Below, one piece after another: positions 24,995 through 33,800 of a DNA stretch of 42,330 nucleotides (positions within the stretch are counted from its first letter, which is position 1; every line of letters starts with the position of its first letter). The position numbers and the translations under genes were made by a program. This DNA comes from Desulfococcaceae bacterium (GTDB taxonomy: Bacteria > Desulfobacterota > Desulfobacteria > Desulfobacterales > Desulfosalsimonadaceae): positions 1 to 42,330 of the forward strand of contig JAQYVU010000035.1 in assembly GCA_030145385.1 (NCBI GenBank), written 5' to 3'. Below the pieces are notes generated by a model. The model ran no database searches, was not told the origin of the DNA, and saw only the letters and a list, made by a program, of their open reading frames with translations.

Positions 24995-25035
24995 CGGGTG
25001 TCAATATTTAATTCATAATTCAAGCTTTGACCCCG
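24995..25035. repeat. REP-like palindrome, copy 3
   Basis: CGGGTGTCAA and TTTGACCCCG arms with the same TATTTAATTCATAATTCAA centre. It starts about ten bases beyond the end of recognisable Rhs homology, marking the edge of the displaced cassette. Same orientation as copies 1 and 2. Confidence 0.85.
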
Positions 25036-25097
25036 AATATCTGTCTCATCATAATTTAATAATCATGCTCAATCAAACTCGGCATTGAAAAAAGAAA

Positions 25098-25132
25098 ACG
25101 GCGGTTAAAAGAAAAATCAATTTAACCGCCGT
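25098..25132. terminator. Hairpin following REP copy 3
   Basis: ACGGCGGTTAAA pairs perfectly with TTTAACCGCCGT across a 12-nt loop. An AT-rich tail follows. Probable terminator or part of the REP composite unit. Confidence 0.65.
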
Positions 25133-25188
25133 GAAAAATTTATTTATTTTAAAGAATTAATCGTTCTATGAGTCAAGGGCTGGCTTGA

Positions 25189-25224
25189 GGCTGGCCCACA
25201 AAATCAAAAATCAAGGTCCGGCCC
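25189..25224. repeat. Variant REP-like palindrome
   Basis: Arms GGCTGGCCC and GGTCCGGCC pair at 7 of 9 positions. The centre reads, on the minus strand, TTGATTTTTGATTTT, again a tandem heptad but of different sequence from copies 1-3. It is preceded by ATGAGTCAAGGGC, a box also found near 23187 and 23320. The remaining 25225-25330 holds nothing recognised. Confidence 0.6.
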
Positions 25225-25330
25225 CAAGCACCTCTGCTTAATCTGAACAGCGTCTTGGGTTTGGTTGATCAACCTATCGCAATTGGCCGAAGTAGTCTAT
25301 GCGGCGATTAAGTTGACAGTCCCATGTATT

Positions 25331-26209
25331 TTATAATGATTTCCCCAAAACAAATAAAAAACATAGTGAAACAATAATATAAACAGTAAAAAAGGGCACC
25401 CATGTTGTTATTATCCCCACAAACTCTAAAGAATCAAGCCGTTTATTTTTATCAAAAGACTTATTAAAAAGATGATGCCCACACATAAAAGAAACTGTAC
25501 ATAAAGATGATGATATAACACCAATAATAATTAAATATTTAACTACAGCTATATTTGCCGAAATTATTGCCGACACTACAATAATTAAAGCTATAATTAA
25601 AAACGAAGTCTTAAATATTTTTTGTGAAGGAATAATTACTTGATGGAGATCTTCCATCTTGCCTACTCTCTCTAATAAAGCATTTAAAGCATAACCCTCT
25701 CTTTTTATAGGGCAAGCCAATGCTACTGATATTCTTTTTAAAAAAGAAAACCAAGCGTTATTCGTTCTCCAGGTAAAATGACCCTTTATAATTGTATGCT
25801 TATTCGATTCTGAGTCTACCAAGTGCAAATGATTTATAGCTCCATATGAAGGTAGTTTTTCATATTCCCAAAGGATTGAGTTTATCTTGCTGAATTGAAA
25901 TTGTTTAATTTTATTGCCATCAACGATTGCACCATTAATGATAATCAAGTCTTTTTTTATTATTAGTGTCTCATTAAATAAATAATTTACGATAAGAATC
26001 AGTGCCCCAAAACAGACTATAAGAATAGATAGCAACAAGCTTATATCGACAAAAGAAATAGTACATTTTGTACTATTTAATTCTGCAATAATAACAGTTA
26101 ACAATATAAGAAATGGTGTTATCCATAGAGTAGTTTTTAACGCACTGTAAATTTTATCATAGAAAGAATCACTGTTGCAAGGTAGCTTAAATTTTAAATT
26201 ATTCTTCAT
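25331..26209 (-). CDS. Membrane protein, candidate Rhs immunity
   Basis: A 292-aa protein of AT-rich composition with four hydrophobic segments. Two are N-terminal (about 28-45 and 55-77) and two C-terminal (about 200-245 and 265-288). Between them is a soluble domain that begins LFNETLIIKKDLIIINGAIVDGNKIKQFQFSKI, reminiscent of bacterial PH-like domains. It lies immediately downstream of the HINT-bearing Rhs cassette, the standard place for an immunity gene. No characterised family is recognised. The start ATG 26209 has only a weak ribosome site. Confidence 0.65.
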   Translation of the reverse strand: MKNNLKFKLPCNSDSFYDKIYSALKTTLWITPFLILLTVIIAELNSTKCTISFVDISLLLSILIVCFGALILIVNYLFNETLIIKKDLIIINGAIVDGNKIKQFQFSKINSILWEYEKLPSYGAINHLHLVDSESNKHTIIKGHFTWRTNNAWFSFLKRISVALACPIKREGYALNALLERVGKMEDLHQVIIPSQKIFKTSFLIIALIIVVSAIISANIAVVKYLIIIGVISSSLCTVSFMCGHHLFNKSFDKNKRLDSLEFVGIITTWVPFFTVYIIVSLCFLFVLGKSL

Positions 26210-26283
26210 AAAAAAACATTTGGCTTAAAATACGAATTTGGCTAATTATAAAATTCATTAGAATAAGTCTTTAATGCTCCTTT

Positions 26284-27018
26284 TTAAAATTTCGTTTTGC
26301 CACATGAATTATGAACGCATATTTTGCCTTTACCTACAAAATATGTATGAAAGTTCTCAACCTCAAAATTGTATACGGTCTGTTTTTTACTGGTTTCGGT
26401 ATTGCTTGAGACTGAAATCCATTCTCCGCTGTATGTCAGAACATTCTCCCCGGCAGATAACGACTTAGCCTCGATCCATCCTTTGTCTTTTACCATAAAA
26501 GGATGTTCGTTAGTAACATATAACACGTCACTATCACCATTAAAACTTAATTTTCGGATATATTTATCTGGCGTTACAAATGTTTTAGTAACTTTTTGGG
26601 GAGTTATTTCTCCTGTTTCTTCATTTCGAGATAAAACTAAATCGCCAGATTTAATTTCTTCAATCTTTTTAAATCCTTCAGGCGTAAATATTTCAGTTCC
26701 TGCGGCAAAACAGACAGGCTTATCATCGCCTTCCGCCTCGTCAGTTTTCCATCCTTCCATAATATCATTGACACCCCATGCTGTCATTGCCACTCCGCCC
26801 ATCCAAAATTTCAGGCCTTCTCCAATGGCATGAATACCCATAGGATTCAGATGCGAAATCTCTTCTACTCCTATTGAAATTAATCCTGCTCCTATTCCTA
26901 TCGAAATAACTCCTCCAGCTGTTTTCGCAGCACCAGAACCGATTTTAGCCCAATTTTTCAATCCTAATGGGTCAACAAAATTAACCGGATCATTTAGGCA
27001 AATGATCCGGTTAGGCAC
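26284..27018 (-). CDS. Displaced Rhs tip with HINT autoprocessing domain, toxin missing
   Basis: A 244-aa fragment. It enters Rhs homology at CLNDPVNFVDPLGL, followed by a glycine-rich hydrophobic linker (GGVISIGIGAGLISIG). A pretoxin HINT domain follows: Cys 103 in VCFAAGTEIFTPEGF, the TxxH motif in VTNEHPFMV, and the splice-like end VYNFEVENFHTYFVG..CVHNSC. HINT domains cut themselves to release a downstream toxin, but here only SCGKTKF follows Asn 237 before the stop. The toxin is therefore absent or decayed. Codons 1-6 derive from an inverted duplication (26982-27013); GTG 27018 may not be a functional start. Confidence 0.8.
   Translation of the reverse strand: MPNRIICLNDPVNFVDPLGLKNWAKIGSGAAKTAGGVISIGIGAGLISIGVEEISHLNPMGIHAIGEGLKFWMGGVAMTAWGVNDIMEGWKTDEAEGDDKPVCFAAGTEIFTPEGFKKIEEIKSGDLVLSRNEETGEITPQKVTKTFVTPDKYIRKLSFNGDSDVLYVTNEHPFMVKDKGWIEAKSLSAGENVLTYSGEWISVSSNTETSKKQTVYNFEVENFHTYFVGKGKICVHNSCGKTKF
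26982..27013. repeat. Perfect inverted duplication at the HINT cassette edge
   Basis: TAACCGGATCATTT (26982-26995) and AAATGATCCGGTTA (27000-27013) form a perfect 14-bp palindrome with a 4-nt AGGC loop. The left arm is the conserved Rhs CLNDPVN coding sequence that marks tip boundaries at 24331 and 28220. The right arm is its inverted copy. Confidence 0.9.
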
Positions 27019-27166
27019 TTTTGGCCGTCAATAGCATCCCTTGCCAATACGAGAACTTACATTAAATATTTAATTTTGTAAAAGAACAACTTTCAAGTGA
27101 TTTTTAAAAAGTCATACCCATAGTCTGATATTATCATCCATTTTTGATCTGGTTGCCCAAATAAAA

Positions 27167-27188
27167 CACGGCGGGAAAACCCGCCGTG
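27167..27188. terminator. Hairpin downstream of the TPR gene
   Basis: Perfect 9-bp stem CACGGCGGG / CCCGCCGTG with an AAAA loop. It lies between the TPR gene and the HINT cassette. It lacks a T run on either strand, so termination efficiency is uncertain. Similar in sequence to the hairpins at 23129 and 25098. Confidence 0.55.
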
Positions 27189-27269
27189 AGAGTTCGAAAT
27201 TAAAGATAACGATCCTGGTCAAATTTTCTTTTTAACCCGCAGGAAAAGAAAATAAGAAATAAACATAAT

Positions 27270-27863
27270 TCAAGCCCCGGTAGCGTTTTCTTTTTTTTTT
27301 AATTTTTCTATACACAGATCGATACTTTCTTTTATTTCATTTCTTAAAGGCTTCAATTTATCTGCGTGCTTGTACGCCTCCAAAGCAAGAATGTATGAGC
27401 CTTGCATGTAATAAGCATACCCTAATCTAACAAATGGAACATACTCATCTGGGTAATATTTTATATAATTATTTAAGAATATTATTGCATCTCCAAAACA
27501 CTCCAATCTAATTAAGCTATCGCCTAAATAATAGTTCTCCTTGTCTTTTTCAGAAAGCGTTTTTCCATCGCTTAATATTTCCTTTACCTTAATATATTCA
27601 CCAAGCTTAAAATACACATTTGAGAGTAAAAGCCTAACATGCTTTGTATCTATACCTGAATTTAGAAGGGTTTCTAAGGTTCTTTTTGCTTCCCCATATT
27701 TTTTATATGAAATATATAAATTGCTTAGCACCCATAATATATCTTTATCATTTTGCCGTTTTTCCAATTTCTTTTTGCAAACATTCTCAATTAGCGAAAA
27801 AGAATAAAATGGCGGTAAAGCTGAACGAATAGCCAATTCTAATAATAAACTCTTTTTTCCCAT
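27270..27863 (-). CDS. TPR protein, candidate immunity for the large Rhs tip
   Basis: A 197-aa helical protein built of tetratricopeptide-like repeats. Recognisable units include WVLSNLYISYKKYGEAKRTLETLL, LLSNVYFKLGEYIKVKEIL, and FVRLGYAYYMQGSYILALEAYKHA, which is a canonical TPR. It is AT-rich compared with the Rhs gene. The chosen ATG 27863 overlaps the Rhs stop as TAATG, with AAGGATGG upstream, so translation is probably coupled. An upstream in-frame ATG at 27875 has no spaced ribosome site. Position and coupling fit an immunity protein, but TPR immunity is inferred, not proven. Confidence 0.75.
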   Translation of the reverse strand: MGKKSLLLELAIRSALPPFYSFSLIENVCKKKLEKRQNDKDILWVLSNLYISYKKYGEAKRTLETLLNSGIDTKHVRLLLSNVYFKLGEYIKVKEILSDGKTLSEKDKENYYLGDSLIRLECFGDAIIFLNNYIKYYPDEYVPFVRLGYAYYMQGSYILALEAYKHADKLKPLRNEIKESIDLCIEKLKKKENATGA

Positions 27864-30800
27864 TAATGTGGCCATCCTTTAATTAATTTTATAATTTTTC
27901 CTGTTGTATATAAAATTTTCTTCCAAAAAGGGTCCTCAGGATCTGGTGGTTGATCTGGATCATATTCAGGGCCTTGCCATGTAGTCTCTGTCTCACATGC
28001 TTTTGTATCATTCTGAATGTTCTGATCCCTTTCATTTGCCCAGTCAATCCATTCCCTTGGATCGGTAGGATCATTAGGTCCATCAAGCCCTGCTTCTAAA
28101 GCATTTTGTGCCGTATAACCTAACGCACCAATAATTGCTAAATCTGCTATGGCATGGACTGCTGTATACCCAGCAGTCATGGTTAATACAAAAACAATCC
28201 TTCCATCAGGATCAAAATTATTAACCGGATCATTTAGGCAATATCCATACAGATCGGTATCCCCACCGGCAAACCCAATGGGGTCTTTTGCTGTCCACCT
28301 TCCTGTTTCCGGATCATAATCCCGATACCCGAACCTGACAAGGCCGGTATCCCGGTCATGCAACCCGCCGGCAAACCCGAACGGAACTTCAAACGTCGGA
28401 TCTGTATCAGCGATAATGTTGCCGAAAGTGTCATAGTCAATTCTTTTTACCACATTACCGGAACCATCTGCAACTATTCTCAAAGAACCGACCTGATCAT
28501 AGGTGAGGTAATAAACCACTCCGCTCTTGGTCATGGCATACGGCATTCTGCTGTCCGCATACTCAAATCGAGTCACCAAATTATTTGATCCGTCATATAC
28601 AGCCAGCAGCCGGGTCAATCCCTGCCAGAGATATTTTTCCACTATCGCACCGTTAATTTTTTTGGCGATCCGCCTGCCCTGAGGATCATGGACATATTCA
28701 ACATAGCCTCCTGAGGACAGCCCCACACTTAAAAGCTCACCCTGCGAGGAATAATCATATGATGTTACATCCGAACCTTCGGTTTTGGACAGCAAAAATC
28801 CATCCGGATCATACGCGTATTCCACATTGCCGGCAGTCAGCAGATGGTCCTCTTGAGAATATACCAGGCTTCGTCCGGCAACACCCCTTTGTGCATTCAT
28901 TTCATAAATACGCGAGCCATTGGCATTGTACTGGTATTCTTCCACAAAAGAACCGTCTTGGGTCACGGTTAACAAACGTCCCATTTCATCATAGGTATAA
29001 ACAAAATCAGAATTTGTCCCGCCAACGGTTTCGGTCTTTGCTTTAATCCGTCCGGTATTATCCATAGTGAGATTCCATGCGGACAGACTTTGCCCGCTCA
29101 CAGAAACAGACTGCGTTCCAATTTCGCCATAACCGTTAAAGGTGCGCGACAGAGCAAAAGAACTGCTTGTCACGGATTCCGGCAGCCCGTTTGCGACGTT
29201 TCGGATGATCGTGAACCGCCCGGCGCTGGTCAGGAGATTGTCCATGTCATACGTAAAGACTTCTGTTCCGCCGGCATAAGAGAATGAATCAATATCAAAG
29301 AAGTTGTTGTACGTCATGGCAACACTGGTATTGAGTGTGCCGGACAGGGTTTTTCCGGTCAGCAGGTTGCCGTCATAATCATAGGCAATCCCTTCAGACC
29401 CCTTTGTAATGGTCGCAATTTTACCGCCACAGGGGTAGTAGGAATAATCAATATTGCCTTCCGGTGTCTGTACCTGCATCAGCCTGCCGGGATAATCGAT
29501 ATCATAAATATTATTGATCTCTTTTGCCGACGGAAAGATCGTTTTTGTCAGGCGCCGGTCGCGGTCATAGACATATGAATAGGACCCGCTTAACGGCATC
29601 TGGTAAGAAGTGTTGCGGTCCACACTGTTGTATTCAAAACCATGGTCCACGGACAAGGGATTGGTCAAAACGGTCATGTTGCCGTTTTTATCGTAATCAA
29701 ACCAGGCAGACGTATTGTCCGGCCTGTGCATACTGGTCGCCCGGCCCATTGGATCATAACTGAAAGTGGTGGTCCTGTTTTCCGGATCAGTGACCGAGGC
29801 CAGGTTGCCGTCAGCATCATAGCCAAATGTCGATTTCCGGGTGCTGGCGGTCACATCGACCAGCCGGCCTCGTGTGTCATACGTATAGGCCGTGTCAAAC
29901 AGGCCCGGCGTGCTTGTCCAGGTGGTCAGCCCGGTATCCGGATCAAAACCGGATGAACTGATTCTGCCTTCAGGAGTGGTCAGGGTTTTCTGGGTCTGGG
30001 GTTTGTCGATTAAATATGTAAATGCATTACCATTAACAGTAAGTGTTTTAGTGGTTTTATCAAGAATTCGGTCGTTGTCGATATCTTCATACAACCGGTC
30101 TTCCGTAACGGTTTTTGAAAGCCCTGAAGGCTGTGACAGGGTTCTGCTTTTAATATATTTAAACCGATACCCCGGATCATAGGCATACTCGAAAAGCATA
30201 TCCATGCCGCAGGAAAGAGACTTGTTGACGGTCAAACCGTTTTCTGATTTCCGATAATCAGTAATGCCGCCGGAAGGGCCGGTAATCAGGGAGGTATATT
30301 CACCTGATGGCAATGTCCGGTCAAGGTATACTGTTTGCTGACCTTCGGCGGTTGTCATTTCCGTGCGGATGGTGCCGTCCGCATTGTTTGTCACGTCATA
30401 GCACCAGTGTCCGCCTTCAGCGTCCGTGGCATCCGTAATTTTCCCATTCGGGTCAAAAACATGTTCATATCGATTGCCATTCGGGTCAACTTTTGCCGTC
30501 TCCAAACCACCGGAGGAATACTCAAATGAATAATAACCGCCATCCGGATACCGCACTTCTTTTAACCGGTTCTGAAAATCAACAGTCAGCTCCGTCCGTA
30601 TCCCGTCCGGTGAAATGATCGCCGTCGGCACCCCATTAAAATCCCGCTCAATGGTTGTTCTGTTCATTCCCCGATCATATATATAGACAAGACGATCATT
30701 GGAATCATATGAAAAGTATCTGAGAAGTGCGCCGGTATTTGAATCTTGGGTGGCTGTATGCTGATTTCCGTTTTTAATGATATACGTCTCTCCTGAAGGA

Positions 30801-33800
30801 TCACTGTATGCCTGGCCGTCTCCGCTGACCAGACTGCCGATGCCTGAACCGCCGGTATTCAGTACGCAGGCAATATAACCATCGTATATTGCAGAAAAAT
30901 ATACCTGGCTGCTCGGACCGACTGCTATGCCCAGAGGATATGGGACTCGTCCTTCTTTTGGCGGCACACCGGTTTTAATGCCGATTGACCCGTCACCAGC
31001 CAGGGTATTGATGATTCCCAGAACATTTACCTTACGGATTTTATGATTTGCAGTATCAGCAATATAAATATTGCCTTGTTCATCAAGCGCCAGAGCAGCA
31101 GGGCTGTTGAGGCTCGTATCTGTTGCCGGGACACCTTCGGCAGCGGGACCGGCAATGCCGTTTCCGGCCACAGTGGTGATTATGCCGCTGTTATCTATCT
31201 TACGAATACAGCTATTGAATGAATCGGCAATAAAAATATTCCCTTTGTTGTCTGTTTCCACATCTTTTGGGCAAAACAGCGCAGCCATCGTCGCCGGACC
31301 ACCATCGCCGTAATAGTACGCGCCGCCGTTTCCGGCAATTGTTGTGATTATAGCGTTCGGGCTTATTTTACGAATACGGTTGTGCTCGGTATCAGCAACA
31401 TACACATTCCCTGAACTGTCAACAGCCACGCCCTGTGGATAGTATAGTGAAGCACTTGTGGCAGGCCCGTCGTCACCGGAAAACATAATTGAACCGTTTC
31501 CGGCGATGGTTGTGATAATGCCGTCTGAAGTTACTTTTCGAATGCGATGATTTAAGGTATCCGCAATAAAGAGGTTGCCTGAATCATCAAACATAATCCC
31601 TCTGGGTCCGTTCAGCTGCGCCGACATTGCCGGTCCGGTATCCCCGCCATAGCCGGCAGTCCCATTTCCAGCCACCGTTGTAATAATGCCGTCCGTATCG
31701 ACTTTTCGAATACGGTGATTGTTTGTATCTGCAATATATACATTGCCTTCACCATCAACGGCAACACCTGTCGGGTTATCCAGCTGGGCCTGGGCTGCCG
31801 GGCCATCATCACCTGCATAACCAGGTGTTATAATGCCTGCAAACCGGTTTAAGAGATTCGGGGAATAAATATCCGTGCTGCCATCACCTTTATAGATTCT
31901 TGTCAGGTCGTGCGCGTAAAACCGGTGATGGGGCGAAAGGGTCCATCCTTCGGCAACAACATCCGCATAATCCCGCTCCACGATAACCTGCTCATAGCGC
32001 CAGATAGCGACTTCCTGTCTTGCCTGTATTTCAGTAACGTTGGGTCCTACCTGGGCAAAAGCCTGGGCAAATTCACCGGGGCTGTAGTAAACAGCATCAT
32101 AAACAAACCCGACCTGTATTCCGGCTTGAACCGGACCGGCAAATAAAGCATTGCGGAAATCCGTCCCTTCCCAGGTAAATACCGCCACCTGGTCAGGCAA
32201 AGGATCAAGTGTCTGTTGAAATTTTTGCCCGGCAATGTTTAAAGACACCTCTATTCTTTTCAGACTTGCCGGAACCGTCGTTCCGCTGGCCGGGACCGTA
32301 ATGATGGTTTTGTTGTCAGCGCCGACGCGGTTGCTGGCATAGTGAAGGGTTATATCGGTTCCGGGAATCGTTATGTCTTCGTGGAATACCCGGCTTCGAT
32401 CCATGATAAATGACCCCGTGCTTGTCTGACAATCCTCCTCCCCTTCGCCTGTACCTGTTTTGCCTTCCGCATTCGGGTCGATAGCATCCTTGTCAGGACC
32501 ATAAGGCCAGTTGCAGTCATAAGGGGTAAAATGGGTGATTTCCGATCGCCAGAATGATGTTCCAGGCACATAAAGACTTGGATCTTCCAATCCCAGGGCT
32601 TCATCAGCTGTCGTGCCATCACCGTTTAAATCATCGGCAAGATTATCACCATCCGCATCTATTGCATCTACAATGCCGTCACCATTTGTATCCAGCAGTT
32701 TGACGACAACGCCGTTATCTGAAGGCACCCAGACGCCTTTGTCGCGATCATAATAACCGATGGGTACGATACTGCCGACATCAAAACCCAGAAAATTGTC
32801 TACCCAGACAACCACCGGTTTTTGAAACTGTACCCGCTGGGCTTCATCAAAAGCCAATTCCGAGCAATACGTATATGCAGAAGTCGGCGGCAGCACCGAA
32901 GGCATGGCTTCAATAGTAAAAAATTCCGTGGCACGAACCGTACCGGAATTCAGTTCACGGATTGTATTGCCGTTTGCATCCACTTCATATGCCCTGTTGT
33001 CGCCGGTAAAAATCAGCGTACAGGAACGGGTGCCGAATTCATCTGAAACCGGTGTGCTGATATGGCTCATTACGGTGGCGGGGTTGCCGTCAAAAGCAAT
33101 TGTTGTGGATTTTGTATCTACGGGGATCATGACAATCGGATCGATGATTGCAAAACCGTTCCATGGGACATCGACCGAACGATGGGAAGTAATCAATCCG
33201 TCAAGGGTGTAAACCGCTGTCATGGAGCTGCCGCCTTCCACCGGCAACGAGAATGAACCCTCGCTGTCTGTGATGGCCGTGCCGTATTCCAGGTGGTGCA
33301 AGATACCCACATTCACCCCTTGTATCGGGGAGCCTTGTGTGTCAAGAATCGTTCCGTTGATCAAGGAAAACCGCTCAGCATCATACGTTTGCAACGTGGC
33401 GTCCGGCGGGATCAGGTCTTCATATTGTGATCCAAAAGAGCCTTCCGGCAGGGGATCGGTCTGCGACGCGACGATAACCTTCACCTGGGCGGTTGCACTG
33501 CCTCCAGCACCGGTGGCCGTGATAATGTAAGTCGTGGTCCGCTCCGGCGAAATGATTTCGGAACCGCTCAGGGCAATCGCACCGATATCCGGAGAGATAA
33601 CGCAGGTATCGGCATATTCCGAGTACCATGAGAGTTCGGTGGTTTCACCGGATGCAATCGTTGCCGGCGTTGCGGATATGCTCACGATCGGCAGAGGCGG
33701 CGCGGATACCGTTATTGTAACGCTGTCTGTTGCCGCTCCTTCCGGGCCGATAACCGTTATTGTGTATGTTGTGGTCTCTGCAGGTGAAACCGGCAGCGAT

